A stretch of 64,000 nucleotides of DNA, from assembly GCA_029717555.1 (NCBI GenBank), contig JAMDHS010000070.1:1-64000 (forward strand), read 5' to 3'. This document shows positions 35,580 through 46,986 of the stretch, one piece after another (position 1 is the stretch's first letter; each line of letters opens with the position of its first letter). Under the pieces are notes generated by a model. That model searched no databases and was not told the DNA's origin. It saw only the letters and a list, made by a program, of their open reading frames with translations. The stretch is from Peribolospora baueri (taxonomy: Eukaryota > Basidiomycota > Peribolosporomycetes > Peribolosporales > Peribolosporaceae). A program made the position numbers and the translations under genes.

Positions 35580-36790
35580 GCCGCCATCACAAGAGGCGGT
35601 CCGAGGCGCGGTGCTCTTCAAGGAGTTGCTGACGGCGGGCGGGGGCACTCATTGCTGGTCGCCGGGGTGCCCTGTGTGTTCGAGGCCCGCCGCGAAGGGT
35701 GCACGCGACTTGCACATGCGAGCATTCGCCCGGAGCGCAGCCGCGATCTTCAGGACAGTGACATTGGCGCAGGGTGTGGGAAGAAGGCGTGCAACGCGCG
35801 CAGCGTGGAGTGGCCGCACAGTGGACGACCATGTGGTCGAGGGAACAGCAGTTAAAACATTGATGCAGGGACCGGCGGGAGGGACTTCTCCGTTTCCTTC
35901 ATGGTGCTCCCGATGGAGAGGCCACGCTGGAGGGCCTTGTTGGCAGCCTCCTTGTTGGCCATGTAAACAACGAGCCTGGAGGTTGGCTTGCGCGGTCCAG
36001 TGGCCCGCGAGGGCACCGCCAACTTGGCCTTAACGATGTCGGCGAGGACCATCCCGTTATCCGCCGCGAGTTCCTGGAGGCACTCTTGACTGTCAGGGAC
36101 GAATGTCGTAGGTACGCGGTGGACAACAATGGGGAAGAGATGGGCCTCGACGCGTAAACCCGCGTTAAACCCGCGTCAAGGGCATCGACCCAGGCCGTCT
36201 CCTTAGCCAAGACGCATCGCACTCTTCGAGGACGCGGATCAAGATGTCCTTGGACTTCGGATGGATCATGGCGGCTTGGACCGGGACAGCCCGTTCGGTC
36301 GCCTCGCGGACGGCAGCTTGGACACGGTTTGCGGAGGGTGGGTGGAGGGAGGGTCGTCAAGACCGGAGACTCCGGGCAGCTTTGGGTGAGCGTGACCACG
36401 GAGGGGTCCGCGTGGGCCGGCGACCCGCTGGTGGAGGAAGGGGTGGCCGTGGACCTCGTGAAGGGGGAGGGCGTCGATGGGTTCGCGGAGCATACGGCGG
36501 CGCATGATCTCGTCGCCGGGGGAGTCGAGCCGGCCGGGCAGCGCGATTCCAGATCCAGGATGGAGCCCTGCACCTGTTGGACGTCAGCCTCAAGCTCCGC
36601 GAGGCAAGCGAGGGTAACTCGACTGCGTGTCGAGAGCCTTCTCTGCGATCGCTACTTGTGACGAGCACCTGCGTGGCCAGGAACAGCACGTCGCTCCAAG
36701 TAGCGGGGTCAAGGCCAACCCGCTTCCTGGAGTCTAACGCCTGCTTCGCAGGGCCGTACAGCTTGTTCTTCAAGGCGGTGGCCACCGACC
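35580..36790 (-). pseudogene. LINE ORF1-like protein with CCHC knuckle
   Basis: At about 35780 the minus strand codes CARCTPSSHTLRQC, a C-x2-C-x4-H-x4-C zinc knuckle as found in LINE ORF1 nucleic-acid-binding proteins. A further Cys/His cluster follows. Upstream lie SRATGPRKPTSRLVVYMANK and an N-terminal TALKNKLYGPAKQALDSRKR segment, typical in placing of ORF1. The frame shifts more than once, so it is decayed. Confidence 0.65.
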
Positions 36791-37139
36791 TGGGCTCGTC
36801 CGGGGTCTCTACAAGGTTAGTCAGCCTCTGGCGCCCTGGTGTCGGCGGGATCGTCGGAGGGTCAGTCTCCGGGGGGGGGGCGGGTTACTGCGCGAGCAGG
36901 GTTGGTAGGAGTTGGGACGGTTGCCGAGACACGGGTGGGGCGACCGGTAGGGGTGGCTTCTGCGCCGGTCGGCCCTCTTCCAGCCGCCCCCACTCGGCCG
37001 GTATGCGATGCAACTGGCGGAGCTCTCGGGCGGGGGTCGAGGCGGCCTTGCGTGGCATATGAGAGGCCGAAGGGAAGGGAGCGAAAAAAGGACAAAGACG
37101 ACCCCAGACCTTATGGTCAGGTTTACGAAGATGGTGGTC

Positions 37140-37640
37140 GTCATCCACTTGCATGCGGTCCTACATGAGGGATGAAAGGAGCCGCAGTGGCTGAGGTACT
37201 ATTGCCCGTGGGCACAGACTTCGGGGGTTGCTGTGGCGTGGGTCCAGAGCTCTGGGGTTGACTCCGCTGGTCCTGACGCTGGTCGATCTGGTCCGCCAGT
37301 TTGAGCCGGTCAAGGTCCTCCGCTGGGGGCAGCAGCAGGAGGGTGTCACGAACGTGGTGCTTGAGACCGGCTAAAACCGGTCGATGGCGAGTGTTGGAGG
37401 AGTCTGGTTGTGGACCTGGAGCGACCTGAACTTGGTGATGTAGTCTGCCACAGGCCCGGTCTGCCGCAGGTTGTTCCATTGGTCCATGTAGGTCCGGTGC
37501 TCATTGACAGGCTGGAAGTGGGCGCGAAGCGCATCCTCGAGCTGGTCCCAGGTGCTGAAAGGGCCATGGGCATCAAAGCTGCTGCTGGTACGTCTGGGCA
37601 TGAGTTAAGTCTCTCCCACGTCGCTGGATGATGTCTCCAG
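37140..37640 (-). mobile_element. Ty3/Gypsy-type gag fossil fragment
   Basis: The minus strand holds a retrotransposon gag capsid-like stretch: FSTWDQLEDALRAHFQPVNE, then YMDQWNNLRQTGPVADYITK and a Gln/Pro-rich tail (SQPQSSGPTPQQPP). This is a fragment of a broken element, with no pol part attached. It may come from the same family as the pol fossil at 26.2-28.5 kb. Age cannot be judged from one fragment. Confidence 0.7.
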
Positions 37641-38582
37641 GGAAACGGTCTTCTTGCTTTCCCTCTACTCACCCACCGGTCGTCCTGGCTGGTTCTATGG
37701 CGCTGATTCGTGGTATCTCACGTGTATGTGCACGTTGTACGCGTCGCGTGTATAGGAGTCCTCGCTCACAACCCTAGTGCACGCTGTGCCGGGTCCCCAG
37801 CCCATCTTTCCTCGATCGCTCCTCCGCCTACGTTAACCCCAGGTTACGTTCATTCCTGCTCGTCTTCAAGCACCAGAATGCCGGCCCTCTCATCTGTCCG
37901 CATTAGCGTCCACGTGACTAACGATTCTCCGTCAACCAGTGCTCGTCGAGTTCACTGATGGTACCTTCGAGGTGTTGAGTTACGCCGATCAAGCGGTCAG
38001 TCAACACGACGAAGTTGGGCAGCAGCGACATCCCCCACGCTCCCGGTGCGGCCAAACAGGCACATAAAGCAGTCAGTGCTCCACGCGCTACGATCCGTCG
38101 CCAAGCGGCCGCCCGCCGGCAAGCGATAAGGCCCGTCTGTAACAGAATAAGGTATGTGCAAAAGGTGTTTCCTCCAAAACGAGCTCCCGGCGACGGGGAG
38201 ATGACTACCCTACAGGCGATTCCCACCGCGGCCACGTGTCCAAGGTGATCAGGTCACGCACGCTCGCCGTTACGCCGTCCTCTTCGCCTGGGTCGACGCG
38301 GACAGGGTCATCAAGTTTATCAAGTGTTCGTACGACGTCAAACAGGTGTCCTTACCTGTCGTCGAGCCGCAACGTCTTCTCCGGCGGCTCAAGGGCTCGC
38401 AGAGCTAGCTGTTTTCAGCAATGGGTTCAGCATGTGCATCATGTGCCTTGTGGGACATGCCCTTTTGAGTAGCTAGAGGAAAGTTCTGACATAACACTCC
38501 TTTCCCTTTCGTGAACGGCCTCTCGACAGTTGACTGACAGGTCCTCACGTTAGCTCTTCGTCGACAGGATAGGACAAAGACA
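37641..38582. other. No clear gene; one hydrophobic frame
   Basis: A 105-codon minus-strand frame (37918-38235) has two hydrophobic stretches (FCTYLILLQTGLIA and ALTALCACLAAPGAWGMSLL) and ends DEHWLTENR. It could be a small membrane protein or an exon of one; no family recognised and no promoter evident. The rest shows nothing. Confidence 0.3.
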
Positions 38583-39105
38583 TCACTACTGCCTTCTCGC
38601 TATCGGTCTCACCGCCGTCTCCGCCTGGATATTCCCCTCGTCGACCGGATATATGCCTTCTCGCCATCGGTCTCATTGCCGTCTCCGCCTGGATATTCCC
38701 CTCGTCGACAGGATCACTGCCTTCTCGCCATCGGCTTCGTCGCCGTCTTCGCCTGGATATTCCCCTCGGCAAAGACATCACTGCCGTCTCGCCATCGGTC
38801 TCATCGCCGTCTCCGCCTGGATATTCCCCTCGTCGACAGGATCACTGCCTTCTCGCCATCGGCTTCGTCGCCGTCTTCGCCTGGATATTCCCCTCGGCAA
38901 AGACATCACTGCCTTCTCGCCATCGGTCTCATCGCCGTCTTCGCCTGGATATTCCCCTCGTCGACCGGATATATGCCTTCTCGCCATCCGGCTTCATCGC
39001 CGTCTTCGCCTGGATATTCCCCTCGACGACAGGATCACTGCCTTCTCGCCATCGGCTTCGTCGCCGTCTTCGCCTGGATATTCCCCTCGTCGACCTGCAT
39101 TCCCG
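38583..39105. repeat. 64-bp minisatellite, eight copies
   Basis: The core GCCTGGATATTCCCCTCG begins at 38623, 38687, 38751, 38815, 38879, 38943, 39008 and 39072: seven steps, six of 64 bases and one of 65. Between cores come three alternative linkers: TCGACAGGATCA, GCAAAGACATCA or TCGACCGGATAT. Since 64 is not a multiple of three, the frames crossing it are not conserved protein. A T-rich CTTTTTTC tract follows at 39120-39179. Confidence 0.95.
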
Positions 39106-39119
39106 CCATCGGTCTCGAA

Positions 39120-39180
39120 CTTTTTTCTTTTTTCTTTTTTCTTTTTTCTTTTTCTTTTCTTTTCTTTTTTTTTTTTTTCA
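39120..39180. repeat. Polypyrimidine CTTTTTT tract
   Basis: Sixty bases of T with regular single C interruptions, ending in a T run of about 14. It could be the copied A-tail of a minus-strand retroposon, but no element body was recognised beside it. Confidence 0.6.
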
Positions 39181-40077
39181 AATCTTCCACTCTCGACCTG
39201 TCAGGTATGATGCTAATTTCAACGATGCTACTACCAGCGCGGTCTTTTCTGGAGACGACGAGTACGGTCAGAGAAAGCCGATTAATGTAAGGATAGTTGT
39301 CAAGTGCCACGCGTCCTAGTCAATAAAAAGAACTGGCGGGCAAGATTTTGGATGATCCAACAAACAGTTATGACGGGCCAAAAGAAATAGGCGAAAAAAA
39401 ATCTGGGAGAAAAAAGAATTCGTTCAAAACACTCAGAGGCTCCTAGATAAAATTTTCGGGCGTGAGGACGTGCACGTCCTTGCGAAAGAGTGACAATTCT
39501 GCTTCCCAAGGTGCGCTTAAGTGGGAGTTGGAAGCTCACACTGGTCTAATTATTTTCGATCAGCGTCTGCCCAGTTCCGGTGTGGAAAAACAACAACTGG
39601 GTACCTTGCATGATGTTTTCAGGGCGGGGTGCAACTTTCGAATTTTTTTAGATGTGGTATATTTAAGGCAAATCTTGACAGAAAGACGAGACGGACGGTA
39701 TGAGCTGGTATCAGAATGACCGTGGGTACATATGCCCGAAGTAACGTTTTCAAAGTTTGTCATCGTGACCTGTCTTTTGAAATACTTTGAGAACTGCGTC
39801 AAACTTTACGAGGCCGGGCAACCGATATGAAAACCGTCGTTTTCAACGTGAAGTGGATTTTACATCTTACGCTATCGTCGCGACGTCGTTATTGTTATAC
39901 ATAAAGATGCAGCCGACTGGAACATGTTATGCTTCTCATGATTGACTAGTTGCGTTGACATAGACGATGGCGAGCTGGAGCATGCCCATTGAAACCGAAA
40001 CGAGGTGCCCATGTTATGCCTCTCAAGATTGACGAGGTGGCATTGGCATAGACGAAGGCGAGCCAGTAAGGAACGCA
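39181..40077. other. AT-richer spacer, no gene seen
   Basis: No supported frame or domain. TTATGC(C/T)TCTCA(A/T)GATTGAC near 39925 and 40014 forms a repeated block about 85 bases apart, preceding the NBS1 3' end. Confidence 0.4.
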
Positions 40078-43000
40078 TCAATGTCTCATCCTCTTGGGCC
40101 TCCCACCAAAACCCGTGAACGTCAGGTCTTCGTCGTCACTGTCGTCCATGATTGTAAATGCGGCTCGCTTGCCCTTCTGCAACGTGAGATGCGGCTTGTG
40201 TGATGTTGGCTCGGACGGATGCGACGACGTCACAGTAGTTTGCGACGCCGAGCCAGCGACAACAAGCTGCGGAGCTCGCTTGGGCGCTCGAGCGAGGTTG
40301 GGCACCTGGTCCTCTTCTACGTCTAATAAGCACACGGGGGCTCGCTCGCGGGCGGGCTTCTTCTGCACGCAGGCCGGAAACGGTTTGGGAATGAGCTGAC
40401 TGCGCTTACGAAAGAGAGCCACAGCACATTTACCTGCTTGAACTTCTTGAAATTTGGAACTCCGTCACACTCTTGCCCTCTGCTCGATTGCTTGGTATGA
40501 GTTGTCCGCACGAGCGGAACGAAGTCGACCTGGATGAAGTTACCTCGCACGTTGTCGACGGCCATCTCATCCAATGCCGCACGGATTGAGCCGTATTGGT
40601 TCAGGGAGCCCGTTTGAATGTCGGCATCCATCTCATCTGAAGCGGTACGAGCCTTATCTCGCAGGTAGAGGCTGTTAACGTCCATATTCCTCGAAGCGAC
40701 GCGAGCCTTGCGTTGCCGATTCATCGTGCCTGCTTCTGCTTTCTCAGTCGCGTCCATCTCGGCTGCGGCAGGTGTCGTGGAGTCTCGCCGACTGACCGCC
40801 CTCGGCCCGCCCTGGCCGTCCATTTCTATTTGAATGTCGTGAGGGGAGCCCTGCTGGCGTGTCGTTCCTATGCTCTCCACGCCCATCTGCTCTGAAGCGG
40901 CAAGAGCCAGGTCCTGTTGGCGAGTTGCTCCCAATTGACTCTCGGCCGTAATCTCGTTTAACGCCGCACGGTATTTCTTCGAGAGCGGCTCGCTGTCTCT
41001 TTGAACGGCGGAGGCCGAGCCAGGGCGGCTATCGAAGCGAGCAGAATCGTCAGTTTCCTCGAAGACGTTCGCTCTGCGCTTCAGCTTCGATGTATGTCGA
41101 CGCTACGTAAGGAGAAGGAGAGAGAAGCAGTCAATGTATGCTATGGGATCTGAGCAGTCAATGAGGCTGGGCGTTTGGGCGGGCACTTGCGGACCGCTGA
41201 CGCACCGTTGAAGGTTCAATGTCTCCTTGTGGCGCGCTCGCTTGCTCAGCTGCAACCTGAGCACTGGCATCTGGAGCCAAATCAGGCTCCTGCTGGGATG
41301 GAGCTGTAGAAGGGACGTTGAAGCCAAGAAGCTCGTCAAGCACGTTCTCGGCCCTCCCCGCTGCAGCTCGTCGTTTGAGAGACTACAAAAGTCAGCGAAA
41401 GAGATAACAAAGTGAGCCACGCATTCGTCAGCAGCGCAACTAAGACAAAGAACACATGCGTGCTACCTGCCTTCTTTGCGGGCTCAGAAGCTGGCGGTTC
41501 AACGCTCGCCTGCGGTGAGGTTTCCTTGGGCTTGGCAGGGGTTGGATTAAAGTCGGAAGGGTGCGTGGCCGGAACACCTTCATCTGTCAGTCGCGGCTCA
41601 GCCGCAATGACCGAGGCTGAAAAAGAGCATTCCACGAATGATAGAAAATAAGATCGCTTCAGCAAGAGACATAACATTACTGGCGCAGCTTTTTGCATGA
41701 ACTTGCGGTACTGACAACGCTGGCTCAAGTCTTCTAGGGTCGGGCTGACCAGTTGGGCTCGACATTGAATGAAGAGTATTGAGAGATGCACACAGGACCT
41801 ATCCGTGACTCGTACTTGGAGTCTGCAAAAATCATGGGAACAGAGCGGCCGGTCATCACAACGCCATCAAAGCAACCCTGGCAGGGCATTTATACTCACC
41901 TTTCCGCAGCTGTCCTTAAGACGTGGTAGTCGCCTTCCTCAAAAGTCGGTACGAGGACAACAAGACCTCCGTCTGGAATATCCTGGTTGTGGCTCTCTGA
42001 AGCCCGGATGGTTGCTTGTTTCTTAATTGGCATCAGATGCAGGGCAATTTCGTCCACGTCGTTCAGGGGATGCGCCGTCAGATCATGGAGTACAATGGTT
42101 CCCCCAGCCTTCTTGATCGACTCGACGTCCTTGTCATCCTGGATGCAAGTAGCGAAAACGAACGAGCTTCAATGAGTGCGATAGAACGCTCGAGAGGCGC
42201 AGATCAAAATGAGGCAATGCGACACACTCACTTCATCGCCGCCTCCTATGACTAAAAAGGTGATGCCGTCGAACATGTTCTTCCGGCGATCGTTCGGAGC
42301 CCAAAGACTTTTCGCGTCGATGTCTTGCAGTTGTGGGTAGGTCGATTGAAAAGTGGGGAAATACGCCGTGGGATCCGGTAATAGGAACTTCTCCTCGAGC
42401 GATGGACCCTGCGCCCCACCCAACGCAGCCGTGACGTCACTTGAAGGCGGCCGCTGGCCCAGCCGAAGGAACTCTTCGAGATAGTCATCGGTCACAAACC
42501 TTGCGCCAGCCACTGCAGCCGCCACAGGGCTGTAGGTGAGCTTAAGGATGGGGACAACGAAATGCGTCACTCGGTCCGTCATCTTTCGAGAAGCATGTAG
42601 GCCTGCGGAGTAAGGACGTCGGATATTCTTCAATCGAAACAGCATTGCCATCGGAACTCGCTTAAATTCGCTCTCACCTAACGTGGCCAGTTGCTTGCTT
42701 CGCTCTCGAAATTCGTTCGTCTTTACTTTGAGGACGAAAACGAAAGGGCGCCATGTCACGCTGTCATTTTCGAAAGAGTACGACGGTGGAGCCTTAGATG
42801 ATCGTCAACTTATGTTGGAGCCGGGTCTGACCGCCAGCCGCCTTCAAGCGAAGCGGAAGAGATGGTTCCAGCTGGATACGACGAAACAACAATTGGGGAT
42901 CAGAGACCCACAATATGTGCTTCTCTTCCGTGAGACGCAGCTTGTCTCCACTACAGAGTCGCTCTTGAGAGTCCGGGGCCACCGTTATCTCCTCCCCGTT

Positions 43001-43464
43001 TCCGCGGACGATGGTTATTTGCTTTTTTCCGCCATGCCAATCGAGTGTGGGTCGGGCGTTGAGGTTCGCCTGAGGACAATCAGGGGCATCTCAGGTCAAA
43101 ACTTGATCAGATCAGATGTCCCCACCAAGTGGATCACGACACGGAAGGAGGCGCTTCCCAAAAGGGCCACCTGGCGATTCCGACGGCCTTGTGTGCTCAC
43201 CACGTCTTCTGGCGTAAAAGGACCAACTACTAGCTTGCCATGATCCCTGCTCACTGGTTGGTGAGGGATAGTCAAGTCCGCCGTTTTCCGCCCGACCTTA
43301 TATTCCTTGCCCGGCTTCAATAACTTCTCATAGCGAACTGAGGGTCCCCATCGGTTCGATCGTTGGCAAGTTATCAGAAAGACGAACAGTAACAGCGCCG
43401 GCCAGCATCGCACTCTTTGCTCACCGCTTACGTCGGCGTCGAATTGGCCCTCAACAATCCACAT
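40078..43464 (-). CDS. NBS1: Nibrin, MRN complex subunit (NBS1/Xrs2)
   Basis: A multi-exon gene starting at 43464 with MWIVEGQF. The N-terminal FHA domain shows KPGKEYKVGRKTADLTIP, HQPVSRDHGKLVV and a later SGDKLRLTEEKHI. Tandem BRCT-like parts follow (VTHFVVPILKLTYSPVAAAV; FVTDDYLEEFLRLGQRPPSS; KNMFDGITFLVIGG). Near the C terminus lies NFKKFKQ, the Mre11-binding motif of nibrin, and the last residues include DDSDDEDLTFTGF, an acidic plus aromatic patch like the Tel1/ATM-binding tail. A 71-base intron at 40363-40433 best joins these two parts in frame. The protein tethers Mre11-Rad50 at DNA breaks and recruits Tel1. The linker holds degenerate repeats (separate entry). It is divergent from UBC6 with 217 bases between starts. 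Confidence 0.88.
40545..40985 (-). repeat. Degenerate ~21-residue repeats in NBS1 linker
   Basis: Between the BRCT region and NFKKFK the translated linker shows about seven related units: AALNEITAESQLGATRQQ, LALAASEQMGVESIGTTRQQ, HDIQIEMDGQGG, PAAAEMDATEKAEAGTMNRQ, ARVASRNMDVNSLYLRDK, ARTASDEMDADIQTGSLNQY and IRAALDEMAVDNV. The shared core is A-A/S-x-E-M-D-V/A. Confidence 0.6.
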
Positions 43465-43681
43465 GGCGCTAGGGGGAGAGGGGGGGCGGTTCAGGATGGA
43501 GTGGTGACTGAAACCGAGAAGGACGACTCGATCACGGACGGACTCTCTATCTAGCTGGGCGCGCAGACCGTGTTAATTGAGGATTGCTGCGGCGCCAGCG
43601 GCACTATTGGAGGCCCCCGACTCACTAACTTTTCCGTCACCACCACCGTGAAAGCACTGATTTCCCGAGAGTTCTCTCAGG
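43465..43681. promoter_or_regulatory. Bidirectional promoter, NBS1 / UBC6
   Basis: Only 217 bases separate the NBS1 start (minus) and the UBC6 start (plus). No TATA box is clear. Both promoters and leaders must lie here or overlap. Confidence 0.55.
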
Positions 43682-45111
43682 ATGGCGACAAAGGCTGCGA
43701 CAAGGAGGGTGAGTATGCAAAGTTCCAGTGCCGGACCGGTTCGACTAGGCTCTACGGTCCAAGGTCCTGTCAAGCGAGCCGGTCGGAGACATCAGGTTAC
43801 CTGCTGACCTGCTGTCGGGAACGACTTGGTCCACGGAGGCTCATATTTTCTTCGTTTTTCGTCTTATTTTCGTTTTATCAGCTCCAAAAGGAGTACGCCA
43901 ACATGTTGAAGGAGCCTCCGCCGTTCATTTTTGCCAGACCCAAGGAGAATGACGTCCTGGAATGGTGAGCGGACGGGTGCCCTTCGGGCTTCTTGCCAGA
44001 GCGCGGTGCCTTTGCTCCGTGATGCGGCTGGTCGAAGCCAGAACGTCCGTCTGCTCACCTTCCTCTACCTATCTGCCGCTCATAGGCATTATATCCTCCG
44101 CGGCCCTCCCGACACTCCCTACGAAGGAGGCGAGTATCACGGCACCCTTACTTTCCCCTCCGATTATCCCTTCAAACCACCGCGGATCAAGATGTCTACC
44201 CCTTCAGGACGTTTTGTTCCGGATACTCCGATTTGCACGAGCTTTTCGTAAGCTTCGCGTTTAAATACCAGCATCAGGACACGCCTTTTGAGAGCGAGAG
44301 CAGCAAAAGTGACCTTTTCCCCTCACTGGCTCCCTTACCGGGTCGTGAACACAAATCCAGCGACTTCCATCCAGGCTCCTGGAATCCCGCCTTCTCCGTG
44401 AACAACATCCTTGTAGGCCTGCTGTCGTTCATGTGTTCGGATGAGATAACAACAGGAGCTGTGCGTATGCAAATCTTGGCTCTTCACTTTGCTCCCCCCA
44501 GACTGATTCCCGATCTTCTCGGGCGCCCGACTTCATTTACTTCACCCCGACTTCATTTGGCCCGACCGTCTCGAGCAGATGACAGCCAGCGATGCGGAAC
44601 GACGCGCCCTCGCTGCCCGGTCACACGCACACAACTGCGCACAACTGCGATTCTGCAAGATCTTCCCCGAGTACGCGGACCCGAAGGTATTGAGGGACGT
44701 TCCGAACATGGATGGTGCGAAGGATCTCAAGCCCAAAGATGCTGGGGAGGAGGTGGAGGTGAAGGGCGTGCCGGCGGGAGTGGCGCGGGCGAGGGAAAAT
44801 GGCGATGTGAGTAGATGGGATCCCTCTTCCTTGCGGGATCCATTGTCCTTGCGGGGGATGCGTTGACGGAATGCGTCCGGCTCATCCTCGCACAGCAATC
44901 TCTTCCGACAGGCCGTATGACTCCTTCTTCCTCATCACTCCATCACCCTCCACACACCGCCGATGAGTCGGCAATAGAGGACGCGGCCGCGCCAATAGTA
45001 CGACGACGCTCGATGGTACTGGCGTTCGGCATGTTTGTGCTTATTCTGGCCATCAGCGTGGCGTACGGGCCGGGGGAGGGTCAACGACGCCGTGAGGGTG
45101 GGCGTCTTTGA
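43682..45111 (+). CDS. UBC6: Tail-anchored ER ubiquitin-conjugating enzyme
   Basis: Six exons (43682-43708, 43882-43964, 44086-44247, 44361-44460, 44579-44806, 44896-45111) give 271 residues in a closed frame. The first exon codes only MATKAATRR, as in yeast Ubc6. The E2 core reads [48 protein letters not shown] and [20 protein letters not shown], with the active-site cysteine in ICTSF. The C-terminal hydrophobic stretch [19 protein letters not shown] is a tail anchor. Ubc6 works with ER ligases such as Doa10 in ER-associated degradation. The part between core and anchor (about 100 residues) is not conserved. The gene is complete. Confidence 0.93.
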
Positions 45112-46986
45112 GAATACAAAGTAGGGCGCGGACGATCTACGTCGGTAGCGAGCAGCCCTACTGGCTATCTCTTGTATTCGTACATATGAGGGACCCGGTA
45201 CCTCAGGATAATCTATCTCCCTGGAACGAGGTGCGATAAAGGCGGCAGTCTCACAGACGGGTTCATATAGGGACGAGACGAAGTAGGGAGCCGATCGGCT
45301 CACGCAGACGGCCTGGAGTGCGACCAAGGCGGCCGGCGTGGGGCCCGACTGCGGCGTGGCAGAGTGGGTGGGAGATCATTGCGAGATGAATCTTATTACA
45401 CTATGCGAGACAATGGCCAGCTCCTTGTTCTACAAATGAACTAGCTAATAATAAGGAGGATGGCGGAGGGATGGAAGGGATAGAATGAAGAAGGGAAAGG
45501 GCGACGCCGGCCAATGACCCGACCCGAGTCCGACTGGCCATGCCGACGACGGAGGGCGGCAATCTGATTGCAGATAGATTCTTGCTTGGCCGTGATTGAT
45601 TGATTGCCTGTGCGTGTGACGAATGACGTTGATCGTCGTCCTCGCCACCATTGTCCCCTTCTGCGCGTATTTCCACCGCATCCCTCGCTCACTCAGACCA
45701 AGCTCGACGCTCTCGTGGTCGCTCAGCTGACTTAACCTCGACAGCCCACACTGGCGTCGACGGCAACGGACCGGCAGCCGGGAACCTTCGTCGGGCTCAC
45801 GCAACCCCCTGTGCGAGCTTCTTTCATTCGATGACGAGACGGACAATGGGATCCGTCGAGGACGGTTCACCGTTCACAAAGTGGCAGGACGTCGAGCGGC
45901 CGATACTCATGCGTACGTGCGCACGATGAAGCCGCCTTGGCTCGCGGACGTTTCGATGGTAGGCGAGCCTCCACTTACGTTGACTCCATAATAGCTTCCT
46001 CAATACCGGAGCGGAAGACCCACAGACACCTGCCGCGGTGCGAATTGTGTAAGCCAAGGAGAGGAGAGCATAAGAGGGAAGGGGGGCTCGCGCAAGTGCT
46101 TGCTTGCCCGCTTTGTCCTTGCATTCCGCTTTCTTGCCGCTTGATGTCTGCTCTGACGGATTTTGGATTTGTATGCACGCACGTCTGCATTCTCTATTTA
46201 GTTCCGCGCGTAGTGGGGCCCTCTCTTTGTTTTCGGGCTCAATGTACTGCCATCGAGGACATACATGGACTTGTGGGCCCGTCGATCGTCGCAAGTTGAC
46301 CTCTGCCTTCTCTTTTTCCGTCCGGATCGCAAGCCGTCTTTGAAGAGAGCCATTTACGGCCACGCACGATGCCCCACGGGTCGCTCAGAGACACCCGGCC
46401 GTCCGACGTACATCATTAAGCTGCGCAGGCAGATACGCTTTGCACAAAGGGCACCTTCCGATATGCCTACGCTAGGATGAACGCAACGCGACCCTTCCTT
46501 TTTCCTTCTCAGGCTTGCATCCTCCTCCTGCACTACTCTCGAGGGAGACCACGAGAATGGCTCGCAATACGGTTCATCATCTCGGTCTGGCATTTTGCGT
46601 CGTTGTCAAGCCTTCCCTCTGCAACTCTCAGCCCTCCTCGCCCCAGATAGTTCGACGTACGTCTATGCAGCCAAACGGCCAGATAGCCAGCTGTTCAAGA
46701 GCCTCAAAAGCAGCGATAGCCGCTCGTCGAAGGGAGTGAGAAGCCTTATTTAAGGACGTTGTCTTCCCATCTAGACCGATTCCTGCTCATTGGCAGCTCT
46801 CTCATTGGCAGCTCTTGTGTCTGTTCCGCACGACCATTTCCACAGTCGCCGTCGGCAGCGGCACGACTTGTCTGGCCCGACCGTTAACCCCCTCTGCCTT
46901 CGCCCTCGTCGACAGTCTGGCCTCTCTACCTACCCGTACTTTGCATTCTCCCGCTCTGAGGGCGATTCCCCTCGACTTCATCCGCC
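45112..46986. other. Intergenic, no supported gene
   Basis: A 1.9-kb stretch. A 180-codon minus frame (45824-46363) and several smaller ones show no domain and no splice-consistent extension. The final 200 bases are the promoter and leader of the membrane-protein gene. Confidence 0.4.

Larger units (their letters stand above)
32610..36790 (-). mobile_element. LINE with internal inversion
   Basis: The parts of one non-LTR retrotransposon lie here. On the minus strand from the right: an ORF1-like region with a CCHC knuckle (about 36790-35580), the first half of an APE endonuclease (about 35560-34907), then a block in the opposite orientation (about 33845-34905), then the reverse transcriptase and thumb (about 33860-32640) and an A-rich tail (TTATTAAAAAAATC, near 32615). 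The inverted block holds exactly the missing middle: the endonuclease end and the RT beginning. The copy also has a 168-bp tandem duplication and a G run at about 33191. It differs clearly from the LINE at 1.3-3.9 kb. Confidence 0.8.

Noticed and set aside
38653-39290. Repeated protein of about 200 residues
   Set aside because: It is the translation of the 64-bp minisatellite; the period is not a multiple of three and several frames are open together.
45824-46363. A 180-codon minus-strand gene
   Set aside because: No domain, no clear promoter or splice pattern; kept only as part of a gene-free spacer.
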